A DNA stretch of 64,000 nucleotides. It comes from Chionoecetes opilio. Its lineage: Eukaryota; Arthropoda; Malacostraca; Decapoda; Majidae. The notes under the pieces are model-generated. The model saw nothing but the letters and a program-made list of their open reading frames with translations, searched no databases and was not told the DNA's origin. A program made the translations under genes and the position numbers. This document shows positions 1 to 11,785 of the stretch, in pieces; within the stretch, counting starts at the first letter, position 1; each line of letters begins with the position of its first letter. The DNA lies in the NCBI GenBank assembly GCA_016584305.1, contig JACEEZ010020550.1:48857-112856 (forward strand), written 5' to 3'.

Positions 1-1002
1 GACACACTAAATGGTGGGTATACTTTCGATATTGAGCACTAAAAAGCTAAAAAATGTACTTACATAGCTGAATGTTATATCAGCCAGAAACGGTTAGGTT
101 AGTTAAAATAAGAGTAACGAGATGGAGCGTGCTCTTTTTCTATACATTTTGATGTGTTATGAATGATGGTAACATTAAAAATCGTCCGAAATGCCTCATT
201 TTGCATTTATCCACCTCCTCCCTAACAATCCTAGGGACCCGTTAGGAATGCGGGCGGGGAAGTGGAAAGGAGTTTTTATCGGGGTAGTAGATTATGTGGA
301 TGACGTAAAATATATCCGGTAAAAACTCTTATGGGATGATATAAGGCCGCACACAGGTGTTGACGGGGACCCTGGAGTACAAGGCAGGATGGGGTGGCCG
401 AGAAATTTGGCGGTGAATGCCTCTTTTATCTTACCTTATTTACAGTAACGAATAGAGATTTTGTCACCGTTATTATATGATTTATATTATTATATCATTA
501 TTATATCATTAGTTATAATACGTTATTATATTATTAGCATTACCTTAGTTTGTGGTCGGTAAACTTGGCGGTGAATGTCTCATTATCTTACTTATTTACA
601 GTAAAGGGTAGAACTTTTGTCATCGTTACTATCAGCATTACATTAGTTTTGTTATCAAAGCATCGGGTATACGAGATATCAGAATCAAGATATTCCTGCT
701 CTATGCTCATAAAGGCGTTATTGGGGAGCACACACGATATAATGATCATATATTGCAGCCCAGCATGTCGTGTGTCATCCATGCCTCGTTAGGGACCAGA
801 CAGCAGCCAGCATAAACCAACTGTAGCGCGGAGATAGGGGGGTCAAGGCATGCATTTCGAAACACAAATCATAGCTTAATAATATCTATCAATTTGTCTG
901 CTGCTTCAGAAATATCACACGTAAAAATCGTAAGAATTGAATTAATTGACTTGGGGCAATTCAATTCTTCAAGTGACCTGATACTTCCCTCTTGAAAAAT
1001 TT
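1..1002. other. Anonymous AT-rich DNA with a diverged tandem duplication
   Basis: No coding region is recognised; the two short overlapping ORFs near 550-790 have no family features. A diverged direct repeat with a period of about 158 bp is visible: the motif TTGGCGGTGAATG occurs at 407-419 and again at 565-577. Each is followed by a related ATCTTAC..TTATTTACAGTAA stretch. The intervening 480-540 is ATT-rich. Confidence 0.5.
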
Positions 1003-1010
1003 TACGAGAG

Positions 1011-1063
<53 letters not shown>

Positions 1064-1079
1064 GAGAGAGAGAGAGAAG

Positions 1080-1117
<38 letters not shown>

Positions 1118-1212
1118 AGGGGAGAGAGAGAGAGAGAGAGAGGGGAGGAGAGAGAGAAGAGAGAGAGGGGAGAGAGAGAGAGGAGAGAGAGTGAGGAGAA
1201 GAGAGGAGGAGG

Positions 1213-1278
<66 letters not shown>

Positions 1279-1281
1279 GAG

Positions 1282-1317
<36 letters not shown>

Positions 1318-1350
1318 GAGAGAGAGGAGAGGAGAGAGAGAAGAGAGGTG
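1003..1350. repeat. (GA)n microsatellite, impure
   Basis: About 350 bp of GA dinucleotides with scattered GGA and AAGA interruptions. Long Arg/Glu and Ser/Leu open frames on the two strands are products of the repeat. Confidence 0.97.
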
Positions 1351-1529
1351 AGAGGAGAGCCCCTGAGAGCCGTAGAAGAGACAAGGAGCACAAAGGAAGA
1401 TAGAGACATATCAAGACGCGAGACCCGTAACAAAGGATCAGTGGCACAAGAAGGGGAAGGCTGAGATACAGAACCGGAGATGCGGACACAAAGGCTTCCA
1501 GAAAAGATAGGGGAATATTCTAATACTTA
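1351..1529. other. Short unique segment
   Basis: Non-repetitive sequence between the (GA)n tract and the inverted SINE; nothing recognised. Confidence 0.4.
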
Positions 1530-1822
1530 CGTAAGCTATAGCGCCTGTAACTAAGGCCTGAGGGCTCAAAAGGTGGTTGCCCGGCCGCACATTCTGGAGG
1601 GGTCGTGATGGTTACGCCGTCCCCCTTCCGGCCAGGGTTTGGTGGTGGATGCTGCATTTGTTATAGTGACATGTTCTACTAGGTGAAGCGCGCATCTGCT
1701 GTGATGGGTCAACACCTGTGTTTAGGCTAAGTCCGCATCTGGTGTTGTCCCTCAGTTAGCACGCCCCTTTTGAATGTCGCAGTCGAAAGAACAGGAATGT
1801 AGCATGCGGGTTTCTTCGGCCA
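1530..1822 (-). mobile_element. SINE body, reverse orientation, lacking the tRNA head
   Basis: Read on the minus strand, this matches the body of the forward SINE that starts at 1850 and of the SINE at 33,383. Shared blocks are the AAACCCGCATGC segment, a GA(C/T)TG(C/T)GA segment, an ACAGGTGT...CACTATAA segment, and the terminal ACAGGCGCTATA segment (here at about 1,535-1,545, as its complement). The tRNA-like A and B boxes are missing; their place is taken by the (AGT)n tract. It lies head-to-head with the next SINE. Confidence 0.65.
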
Positions 1823-1849
1823 GTAGTAGTAGTAGTAGTAGTAGTAGAG
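1823..1849. repeat. (AGT)n microsatellite between two SINEs
   Basis: About eight AGT units separating the inverted SINE body from the tRNA head of the forward SINE. Confidence 0.9.
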
Positions 1850-2195
1850 GCGGAGGCGGTAGCAGAGTGGTTAGCGTCTCCAAGTGGCGTTCTCGGTGAC
1901 CCGAGTTCGATCCCGAGTGAGAACCATAAATCCACTGAAAATCTTCCTGCATCCGCCGAGTGGCCTAAGAACACCCACATGCTGCCCATTAACTCTACCT
2001 TTGATTGTGAGTGCATCGGAGGACACAGGGGGGCGGCATGAACCTCTAATCACAGGCGTCACTATAAAAATCCTCTCTGCGCCACCACGGGCAAGGGCCA
2101 ACCATCACAGCCCTTAAGTGAACCTCCAGGGTATACTATCCGATCCCTGGATCACTCACTGCCAACAGGCAGTGTAAATGTAAAAAAAAAAAAAC
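1850..2195 (+). mobile_element. tRNA-derived SINE with A/B boxes and A-tail
   Basis: The 5' head resembles a tRNA with an internal RNA polymerase III promoter: an A box within GTAGCAGAGTGGTTAGCG and a B box GAGTTCGATCCCGAG. A body of about 230 bp follows, shared with the SINE at 33,383-33,785 and with truncated copies at 1,530-1,822 and 37,743-37,965. It ends in an A-run at about 2,180-2,193. The GTGGTTAGCG head recalls type II (Leu/Ser-like) tRNAs, but no full cloverleaf is preserved, so it is not called as a tRNA gene. Confidence 0.8.
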
Positions 2196-2369
2196 GATGA
2201 CGATGAGGAAAAAAGACTATGGATTTTACAGTTGCTTCTTGGTGTTTTCATCAGATATCTTTAATTCGTGTAATGGACTTGGCAAACTTGTTCCGGAAGG
2301 GTGAGTCGTAGACGCCAATTACTGCAGGAAAAGGGAAGATAAACTTGAAAAATGAGTAGTATGAAGCCC

Positions 2370-2370
<1 letters not shown>
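2196..2370. other. Short unique segment
   Basis: Nothing recognised between the SINE tail and the next (GA)n tract. Confidence 0.4.
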
Positions 2371-2412
<42 letters not shown>

Positions 2413-2413
2413 T

Positions 2414-2450
<37 letters not shown>

Positions 2451-2464
2451 AGAGAGAAGGAAAA

Positions 2465-2515
<51 letters not shown>

Positions 2516-2566
2516 GAGAGAGAGAGAGAGAGAAAAGAGAGAGAAGAGAGAGAGAGAGAGAGACGC
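2371..2566. repeat. (GA)n microsatellite
   Basis: About 195 bp of GA dinucleotides with AAAG and AAGG interruptions. Repeat-derived ORFs on both strands are not genes. Confidence 0.97.
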
Positions 2567-2654
2567 TATTGTAGTTATAATTTTGAGGCATGTGAACATC
2601 ATGGTTTTTTAAAAAAACTCCTTTCTTGCCTTGGTCTGGGTTTACTTGCATGCT

Positions 2655-4410
2655 TGCAGGTAAGGCGTGTGGTCCCGATGGATACCGCCGGGTATCTTTA
2701 AATTATTACCCCCTGTATGGATTCTAACTTTAGCATGTTGTTTAATAATATTTTCATGGCCGCTGCGTATCCATCCCTCAGGGTCACGGCCAAACTATTT
2801 ACAGTGTTTTAAGCGAGGTTCTCGTTTTGGTAGTATCCAATTAATAAGGAATCCAATGTCATCAAACAGCTTTGCTAAACTCTATGGCATGGTGCTGAGT
2901 AGTTTGATTGACGAGTGGTTTACCCTTACCGTGAACAAGCAGGCAGCCAGGCAGGAAGAGGATGCCTTGAGCATATAGTGACTTTGCGTTTGCTTTGTGA
3001 CGTGGCAAGAAGAAAGAAATTCAAGCTATACGTTTTACGTTTGTTCGACTTTTCACAGGCGTATGATAAGGTGCCACGCGATGTTTTGTTTGGTGTTTTA
3101 AAGTGTATAGGATCGGTGCTACGATGATGTTGGCTTTAGCTGCTATGTACAGGCTTACGCACTCTGTTATTGGCTCCGCAATTGTCTCAGCTACTGTAGG
3201 CGTGCGTCAGGGATCTCCGACATCATGTTTATTATTCATAATATTTGTGAATGATTTGATTAGATTAATCAAGCAGAACTCTGACATGGATGGCTTCCTG
3301 GCATGGTTGCATGTACTCGTCCTCATGGATGATACTGTGCTCTTATCCACAAGTAGAGAAAATATGATACATAAATTAGACTTCTGAATCAGTTTTGTAC
3401 GTCACATGGGAGAAAAAAACAGGAGAAAGAAAAATTTTTTTTCGGGGTCAAGGGAAAATGATGCAGACGGGGAAAACCATCACCCCCCCCGATGATGTAA
3501 TGGGGTGCGTGCGAGCATTTATATTTTTTGGCAGCCCCTTTGCGCTGATGGTTCAACAATTACAGCCATTAAAGCTGCACGCACAAGAAGATGTTCACGC
3601 ACTTAATTTTATTTTTACCCAAAAAAAATTAAAGATATTCCTTTCTTTTCAATTTAAAAGTGTTTCAAGCGGCCTTCAGTCGACTATTTTATAGGGGTTG
3701 TAAATTTGGTTTAATGGCTATAAACCTGTCAACAAATTATACTGTGGTGTTATAAATTATACTTGGGGTTTATAAGCAGATTTTTGGGGTGTTTGGAAGA
3801 AAACATTAACGAGCTGTTTTAGCGGAGCTGGGCTATCCCCCTTTACGTGTCTCTCCTGGCAAAAACAGCGAAAGTTTTTTTCAGTAAAATGTGGGAGAGA
3901 GAAGGGGAATGGCTGACGCCCTCGGGTTCATGCCAGCATATCAGTAAATCACCCTGTCATACCTAGCTATATTAAAGACTTCTCAAAAACAAAAGGGCGA
4001 TGTGAAAAATTGCCTTCGAAAAATGAAAGAAAAAATATTAACATAAAAGTCAAATAGGGAAACTATTTCATCGATTAACCCGACCTTTTTCTATACATAA
4101 TATATAGATAAAAAGAAAAAAATTTAAATGAACAAAAGAATTCAGGGACCGTTTTTAGATGATGCGCACTCTCTCACTTTGAGGAGGGGGATGGAAATCG
4201 GCGGGGGCAGGGGTCATTTGCCACTAAAGAACGTCGTGTTCCTGGGGGCACTTAAAACGGCAACATGTTGTAAGTGATTGCGTTAAACATCAAATATACG
4301 CCAACAATTTGATGTTCGACTTTTTGAAAATTTAAATGCTGGAGGGGAATGATTTTGCCACTGTAGTATATCGACCCGTACCCTTTTTCAGAATTTATAT
4401 TTCTTTTTTT
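2655..4410 (+). pseudogene. 5'-truncated, frameshifted LINE reverse transcriptase
   Basis: Non-LTR retrotransposon remnant. It opens with a KACGPDGY segment (about 2,660), typical of the region just before the RT fingers. An RT core then follows in shifting frames: FSQAYDKVPRDVL (palm motif A region, about 3,050), GVRQGSPTSCLLF (about 3,200-3,235) and LVLMDDTVLL (about 3,320-3,345), where MDD occupies the place of the catalytic xxDD. Further downstream are an LGSPF-like block, a WREREGEW-like block and a SAHSLTL..GRW-like block (about 4,165-4,190) seen in the C-terminal part of some LINE ORF2 proteins. The ORF is broken many times, largely by indels at homopolymers. No endonuclease domain is present. 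The clade is not assigned. It is not active as written. Confidence 0.8.
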
Positions 4411-4799
4411 TTATATTATATTTATTTTCTTGTTTTTTTTCTACTCGTATTTTCGTTTTTGATTTTTATTGCTTGTCTGATTTTATTGATGTTTTCGGTT
4501 TTTGTGATGGGTTTTTTGGGTGTGTAGTTTTCCGTCTTAAAATATATAAGCGAAAGTGTGTGTGTGTGTGTTTGTGTGTGGTTGTGTGTTGTGTGGTTTT
4601 TGTTGTCTGCTGTCCGCGATAGGTCCCCCCCCTGTGGGGGAATCCCTCATATGTCACAGTTTTGGAATCAGGTTGACCGGGGGGAAAGGTTTAAACCCCC
4701 TTTTGGATGATCTGATCTTTTTTTTTTTTTTTTTTTAGCAGCCTTTTACGAGAACTGAAAAAAAAAAAAAGTGGGTTTTGCGAAAATTAAAGGAAACCT
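4411..4799. other. T-rich segment with a short (GT)n tract and poly(T)
   Basis: Probable 3' trailer of the preceding LINE, followed by (GT)n at about 4,555-4,600 and a poly(T) run at about 4,718-4,736. No gene seen. Confidence 0.45.
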
Positions 4800-5055
4800 T
4801 GATGTAGGGGGGGTAGGTAATAGGTGAGTGTGGTGGGGTTTTTGGGGGGGTATGGAGTGGGGTATGGGTAAGTGAATGGGGGGGGGGTGTTGGGGGGATG
4901 GGTGAGGGAAAAGGTGGGGGGGATGGGTAACGGTGGTGAATGGGTGTGTGGTGAGGGGAATGTGTGAGGAATGGGTGTGTGGGGGATAGGTAAGGGTGAG
5001 TGAATGGGTGGGGGGTGATGGGGGAATGGGGAGTGAATGGGTGGGGGGAAACAAC
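4800..5055. repeat. G-rich GGGTGAATGGGTG minisatellite
   Basis: Irregular tandem units built from GGGTGAATGGGTG and GTGGGGGGATGGGT. The G strand carries many closely spaced runs of three or more G, compatible with quadruplex formation. The proline-rich minus-strand ORFs come from this repeat. Confidence 0.8.
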
Positions 5056-5450
5056 TTTCAGGAAAGTTAGAAGGGGGGTATCTGGAGGTCTGTGTTTTGG
5101 GGGGCCGAGGGGGTGGGTAATGGGCTATCTGGGGTGTTTGTTTGGGCCATCGCCCCCCAAACAAGGGGGGGGGCCCAAGGCCCCCAATAGCCCCCCCGCA
5201 ACTGCCCAAAAGTCCGCCCGAGGGCGCTTTCTTTTTAGGAAAGTTAGAAGGGGGTATGATGTGAAGGATTGGCGTTAATAATACATTTTTACTCCTGATT
5301 TCAGGAAATTTTTGAGGGGGCTACGAAGAGTCTTGTTTGGGGGGCCGAAGGGGGGCGACAGCCCAAAAGGTTTGGGGGGCTGAAGGCCCCCAAGCCCTCC
5401 GCGGAGCTACCAAAAAGGCCCCCCGGGGGGCGGCTTTTTTCGGCTAGTTT
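5056..5450. repeat. Duplicated GC-cluster with palindromes
   Basis: Two diverged copies (about 5,056-5,225 and 5,285-5,450) of a unit that starts with TTTCAGGAAA and continues with a GGGGGGCCGA(A/G)GGGG block and GCCC-rich palindromes. One example is a GGGGGGCTGAAGGCCCCC hairpin at about 5,371. It is not a recognised element. G/C run lengths are probably unreliable. Confidence 0.6.
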
Positions 5451-6661
5451 TTTAAAAAAAAAATAATAATAGTTTTTTATTTCCATTTTTTTATTTTTCC
5501 CTTTTTTTTGTATTTCGTTTTAGTATTTTCTGTTTTTTTTTATTTTTTAAGTTTTAGTATTTTCCGTTTTTTTTAAAGGGATTCCCGTTTTTTTTTTAGT
5601 ATTTTTTTTTATTTTTTTTAATGTTTAAATTTCTTTTTTTAGGTTTTTTTTCAAATTTAGTAGTTTTTCATTGATTTTTTTTCATTGATGCTTAATTTTT
5701 TGCACTGATTTTTGTAAAAAGGAAAAAATTTTTTGCTTTTTTTTTTTGAGTGATGATTCAAGACCTATTAACTAATTAAAAATAATTTGAAGGTTTTGTG
5801 CGCATGTGAGAAACAGTTTTTTTTAAAAATTTACTGTTTTTAAAACACTTTTTTGGGCCATTTAACTGATTATTGTTTTTTTGCACTTTGGAAATTTGGT
5901 TTAAAAATTATCTATCTACTATCTTCTTGCGTGAAGGTCTTTGGTTTACGGTTTCGTTAGTTTGAAACCACAATCTGAAACAATGTTGAACAGAATTTGC
6001 TGCTCCCAACGCAGGTTTAATGGATACAGTTTTTTAAATTTTAAAGGGACGGGAACTAAAAGGGGCCCTTTTTTTTCCCCATATTTTTTTTTCCCTTTGG
6101 CCAGTCCTTTATGAGTCAAAATAGGAAATAAAATTTTAATCCTCCCATAAAAAACGAGCTTCATCATATGCCCGTCGATTTTATTCTGCAATTTTTGCGA
6201 AAAATTAGACATTTGTTTCTTATACTTAATACAGAAAAAAAAAGTTCCTTGCATTTTTTATAAATTTTTTCCCCAGGGATGATCCCAAAAGGGGAAATTG
6301 AAGTGTTCCGCGATTACCCAATTCCTATGTTTTTTTCCCCCGCATTGCTTAGCATGTGTGGGAAAAAAAAAGGGCACCGTCGGAAAGCCTTCACATACTC
6401 AAAGCCTTCCAACAAACACGCGGTAAAGAAACAAAACCCGTAAAAGTTAATTGTAGCTGGGGACTGAATGCGAGCTGCCGGCAAGACTAGGGGAAAGGAA
6501 GCTGCGAAAGCAAAAATAAAAAAATGAAAACAGCATACACCACTTTTTATCCAACCACTTTTTATCCTGTCGCTAAACTTGCAGCATAAAAAAAATGAAA
6601 TCAAAACAACGAGTAAGTCCATATAAATGTTAAATAATCCTAAACATAACTTAGTATGAAT

Positions 6662-6662
<1 letters not shown>
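5451..6662. other. T-rich anonymous segment with no recognisable gene
   Basis: Long T-runs to about 5,900, then mixed sequence. Two minus-strand ORFs (5,946-6,254 and 6,314-6,664, about 100-116 codons) lack any family motif; the high homopolymer content argues against real genes. Confidence 0.4.

Positions 6663-6704
<42 letters not shown>
6663..6704. repeat. (GT)n microsatellite at the SINE 3' end
   Basis: About 20 GT units. On the minus strand this is an (AC)n tail directly after the SINE body that ends at about 6,705. Confidence 0.92.
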
Positions 6705-6706
<2 letters not shown>

Positions 6707-6980
6707 TCATCTAGTTGTATTTTACAGGGCCTGAGCAACGCTCGTATGGCCCCGTCTCCATATCAACATTTTTATCATTCATCCCTGGTTCTTAGTGTTG
6801 GCTGAAGCCACCACCCCGGGAGGCGGGTCACAAACCCCGGCTAACACCCGGTATCCATTCACTGCTGGGTAGACAGGGCTTGGGTTTTAAGGAAACAACC
6901 CATCTGTTTCCACTCCGCCCGGGGATCGAACCCGGGACTTCTCGGTTGTGAACCGGGCGTGCTACCCTTACACCACGGAG

Positions 6981-6985
<5 letters not shown>
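6705..6985 (-). mobile_element. tRNA-Val-like SINE, minus strand
   Basis: Read on the minus strand from about 6,985, the head has a nearly complete tRNA shape. There is a D-arm region GTGGTGTAAGGGTAGCACG, an anticodon loop TTCACAA (anticodon CAC, valine), a perfect CCGGG-TTCGATC-CCCGG T-arm (B box) and a CGGAG acceptor strand. A body of about 205 bp follows, ending in ACTAGATGAATAC and an (AC)n tail. The body makes it a SINE and not a functional tRNA gene; the head is well preserved, so insertion may be fairly recent. Confidence 0.85.

Positions 6986-7072
<87 letters not shown>
6986..7072. repeat. (GT)n microsatellite
   Basis: About 43 GT units immediately upstream (in element orientation) of the tRNA-Val-like SINE head. 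Cys/Val ORFs here are artefacts. Confidence 0.97.
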
Positions 7073-7757
<685 letters not shown>

Positions 7758-8655
7758 ACTGCCACTTTTTTTCCAGTCTCCCCTCGTCACTCACATTGAT
7801 TGCAGCATCGGACCAAACTTTCACGTCCTCTACGAACTTCGACCAACACTAGACTTTTGCGAAAACGAAATAAAACCAGCAAAAAACTACGTAGGTACAA
7901 CAAAAACTCAACGACGGGACGGAAAAATGTTAACCGCAACATAACATTACCCCGAAAAAGTTCCCAGCACGCAACGTTGCAGCAGATTATGCCTCGGTGA
8001 CTGACCAAAAGTGACCATGCGACGGCAGCACACAGATTCCGGAGACATGTATTAAAAAGTTATAAGAAGACTTACCTTGCATGTTGACGTGTCCCCTGCC
8101 TTCCCACGACCAGGGAGGAGCTTTGACTTGAAGGGAGGGAGGTGGAAGACAAAAAAGTCTCCTCACCACACACGTCCCCGCATCCTGTGAATAAGAAAAA
8201 CTTGGTGAAAGGAAAAACGAGACTAAGCATATTGTCCTGATAGAGATAAAGGTAAGAATGATCGATTACAGTAATATTTAATACATGATAGAATATTAAG
8301 GCTCCCACGAAAACCTGATACCAAAACTATAGGGAAATATGGTATTAATTGAACTTTATATATATTTTCCATTAACGCGTCTAGGTACAAATTGGAAATG
8401 TGATGCGTTGAAACGAGAAAACGTGTAGAGTAACGTTACTTGCCAGTAAACCTTCATCACTAACTAGGACGAGAGGTTAAATCATTTAAGCGCTCGTAAA
8501 TGTCAGATAATATTGACTACCATAGAGCTGTATCGATCATTATGAGTATAAGTATAACAATATGTAAGAAAAACATCAACAATAAAGGCTCCCAAACTAG
8601 AGGATATAAACAGTGCCTCAAGTGAAGTAAATAATAATAAAACTAAAAAATAATA

Positions 8656-8658
<3 letters not shown>
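7758..8658. other. Anonymous unique DNA
   Basis: No coding signature or known repeat recognised. Short ORFs on both strands near 7,787-8,308 overlap one another and have no motifs. Confidence 0.4.

Positions 8659-8690
<32 letters not shown>
8659..8690. repeat. Poly(T): probable LINE A-tail on the minus strand
   Basis: A run of about 32 T. In minus-strand orientation it is an A-tail about 270 nt after the last coding block of the LINE that ends near 8,990, so it is a plausible 3' end of that element. Confidence 0.6.
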
Positions 8691-8693
<3 letters not shown>

Positions 8694-11480
8694 TTAATAC
8701 ATTGAAAAAAAAAAGGGGAGTTATGTGCAAAAGCCCTGACTGGACCCAAGGCTATCTCTACTGTATTATTTTTTATTCATGAAATAATTATAAAAATAAT
8801 ATGGAAAAAGTACAGAAAATTCTCTACTAAAAAAAATACTGATAGTATTAATATGATGTGATTAAGAAATTATACCAACTATACGCTAATGCACAAAATA
8901 AAAAAAAGTATACAAATCTTTGAACACATTATATAAAGAAATTATCTAATTATAACTTTAAATCTTAAAAATCAAATGTTTCATATTTTTATTACTTTTT
9001 TCTATTGCGTTATTTTCCGCTTGCACGGGCCCTTTTACCCCGATTTGGGGGGGGCCCTGGAAAATTTGGTGAGGTGCGGTCGGTCGGCCCCCAAGGTGTT
9101 CCATATCGACCATGCGGGGGGGAAGGGGGCGGGGGTAATGTTCCCCCTCGGAAGGAACATCACCTGAGGGGTCGTGTTGTGGCCCCGGGGGAGAATGGAG
9201 GGTCTGGCCCGGGGGGTTGAGGCGCAGCTCTGCTAGTTGTAGAGCTGCATCCTGTGAGCCTTGTACATGAGCACATGCCTCCCACATCACGCCGCTGCTG
9301 GAGGGGTTGAATGACTGTCAGCAGCCCAGGGGCTTTCACCGGGCCACCCTGGGCTCTGGCTTGACCCCGACAAGGGGGCCCGAGGTTGCGGGGGGCAGGA
9401 GGACCTGCAAGGGGGGGTACCCATCAGGGGGGGGACTTGTGACTTGTAGAGTGTGCCACTCCCTGAGCTTCCAGGGGTGCGGACGCGTCGGATGCAGTTT
9501 CATTTTTCCAGGCAGCACCCTTTGGCGATTTTCCCTGACGGGGCTGGTGTATGTGAGGCCGGGTCGAACTCCCCCCCTAAATTTTGACTACTCCTAAGGG
9601 GTTTTTTTCTGCCTTCCAGGAGAATGGCGTGTTGGTTCCCAGTTGACTGCATCTTGCCTGGGGGAGATGAGGACGGCTTGGGTCTTGTCTGGTGCAAAGG
9701 TGCTTTCCCATCCTTCCCCCGATGCGGCTCTGCAGTGCCGGTTATACAAATACTGTGTTGTGGCTCACTCCTCTCACAGGTAATGTGAGAGTAAGTCGTC
9801 TGCGTAGCCTTGCCTCGGGAATCAGCTGCGGGATTTGTTGAAGAAAAACGTTCCTGTAGGGCCCGAGTACACCTCCTTGAGGACACTGGCTTTGATGCTT
9901 TCGAGGAGGTGTACCATTCACCACCACGCGCAAGTTTTTTCTGGGGCAATCTTCAGGGGTGTAACAGGTCCCCCCAACCCCAAGGCTTCTCAGTTTGGTT
10001 GATGCCCTATCCACACCCTATCAAAAATCACCAGCGTGTCAAGGGCGACGACGAAGTGTCTTCCCCCGATCTGGGGAGTTGTTCCAGGCTACTGAGTGGG
10101 GAGAAGAAGGTCTGCTGCGTCTCCCCTGTCGGAACCCAAATTGCCTGAATTTAAAAGCGGTAGGGTAAAAAAAACGTGATTTTGAGGCAATGAGGCTAAG
10201 AATTTTTCCCAAACAAGGGAAAGGAGGAAATGGGGGCGGTATTTTCTGAGGATCGCCTCTGCTTTTTCTTTTTGGGGATAGCACAGACTCTCGCCAATTT
10301 CCACTCAGATGGCCAGCTGAGATAAAGGCACCCCGGAAGAGGGTAGAAAGAGGCACAGCAAGTTGAGGCCATCTTTTAAGCAGGTGGGGGCTGATACTAT
10401 CGGTCCCAGCGCTTTTTTGGGGTCAACTTGTTAAATTTGTTGCAACCCTCCTCCGGGGTAAGGGTGATGTTCCCTAGGGGGGCCTTGGTTAAAAACCGGA
10501 ACTGTAGAGGTTCACGTTCGGGGCCGGGAACTGTCATCTTGGGGGGAAAAGTGGGCACCAGCACCTGCTTTTTTACCACGGTGATTGTGACAAAGGCCTC
10601 AGGTGCGTAAACGGGGGGTTTGCTGTCGTCACGAGAGAAGCCCTTTTGTTGTTTGATGCTGCTCCACCAACCTTTAGTGGCCACTGACTCCTGTTAACTT
10701 TCCTTGGGGTATCCCTCCATTTGTTGATCGCCTTTTTCTGGACTCTTTTCATATTTTCACGGGCCATTTTTGTCTAGTGTTTATGTCTTCTTGTGGGGTG
10801 GGACTTATTCGCAGCCGGGCCTTGCTCTTATTTTCTGCTGTTTTCCCTAAATTTAAAAGCCAACCAGGGCTGGTCTCCCGTTTAAACTTGTATGTCTGCA
10901 GGGCAAAACTTCTTTGGGGGGAATCGGGATTTCTGGAGTTCTTCCTTGTGTGTCAAAGTCACTGAAAGCACTCAGACCACAAAATTTTTTTTAAGTTTTG
11001 CCTTCATTGGCTCCCATCCCCCTTGTCCCATAGCCATTGGGGGTGCGAGTCACTGCCTCATCTCTGTCGATGGCCGTTTGTTTTGGTGAAAACACCCAGG
11101 GGGTTGGGGGAACCCACTTTTGCTACGGCGGCAAGTCCTATACGGGGGGCAAATGGGTGATACGGGGCAAGTGAAGACCCCGAGATGTGGGTGGAAAAAT
11201 CACGTGATTGGGAGTTCAAACACCCTCCCCCAGCTCATCAAAATGCCTCTGGGGCAAGGTACTGGTTGGATCACACCAAAGTGAGATGCTTAAAGGGGTG
11301 TGGGAAGCAGGGCACTAAGTTGGTGGTCAGGTAATGAAGGGGCTACCACCTTGCCACTGGGATGGTAAAACACGCGCAGCGAATGGATCTTGAGTGTGTG
11401 CCTAATTTTTAAACATCTTTTCCATTTGGCAGGAAGGGCAGGGAAGCTTTTACAGGGGGGGCTGTTGCGGAAGCCAAAAG
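8691..11480 (-). pseudogene. Minus-strand LINE (endonuclease end, RT, C-terminus), frameshifted
   Basis: On the minus strand, domain order is clear although the frame breaks repeatedly. The end of an APE-type endonuclease lies at about 11,340-11,070 (FDELGEG, then the SSDH-like region). A linker follows at about 11,000-10,700. The RT starts with a GPDSISPHLLKR-like block (about 10,400). QFGFRQGR lies at about 10,143-10,120, LRVVVNG at about 9,930-9,910 and PQGGVLGP at about 9,882-9,859. An LGGEFDP-like thumb block is at about 9,590-9,560, and the C-terminal conserved region ends near 8,990. It is the same group as the LINE at 11,781-14,400 but clearly diverged from it. I infer the Jockey/R1 superfamily from the RT block style. 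Many of the indels sit in G or C runs. Confidence 0.75.
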
Positions 11481-11510
11481 CGACTCCCCCAAAGGGACCT
11501 TTGGTTCTCC

Positions 11511-11713
11511 TCTCTCTCTCTCTCTCCCCCTTTTTTTTCCCCTCTCCTTCTCCTCCTCTCTCTCTCCCTCTCTCCCTTTTTCTCTCTCTTCTCCTCTCTT
11601 CTCGCCCCCCTTTTTCCTCCTCTCTCTCTCTCTCTCCCTCTCTCCCTCTCTCCTCTCTCTCTCTCTCTCCTCTCCTCTTCTCCCCTCTCCTCTCCTCTCT
11701 CTCTCTTCTCTCT

Positions 11714-11717
<4 letters not shown>
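11511..11717. repeat. (CT)n/(CCT) pyrimidine tract
   Basis: Impure CT-rich pyrimidine tract directly adjoining the long poly(T). No gene. Confidence 0.93.

Positions 11718-11780
<63 letters not shown>
11718..11780. repeat. Poly(T) of about 63 nt: A-tail of the minus-strand LINE
   Basis: Uninterrupted T-run. As an A-tail on the minus strand it directly follows about 150 nt of 3' trailer of the LINE at 11,781-14,400. Confidence 0.75.

Positions 11781-11785
<5 letters not shown>

Noticed and set aside
869..1489. Long Ser/Leu and Arg/Glu ORFs over (GA/CT)n (also 7.0-7.9, 14.2-15.1, 28.3-28.9 kb)
   Set aside because: They are translations of dinucleotide repeats, open in several frames at once, with no domain or start context.
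6900..6985. Functional tRNA-Val gene
   Set aside because: The tRNA-like head runs into a SINE body and (AC)n tail and the acceptor stem pairing is imperfect.
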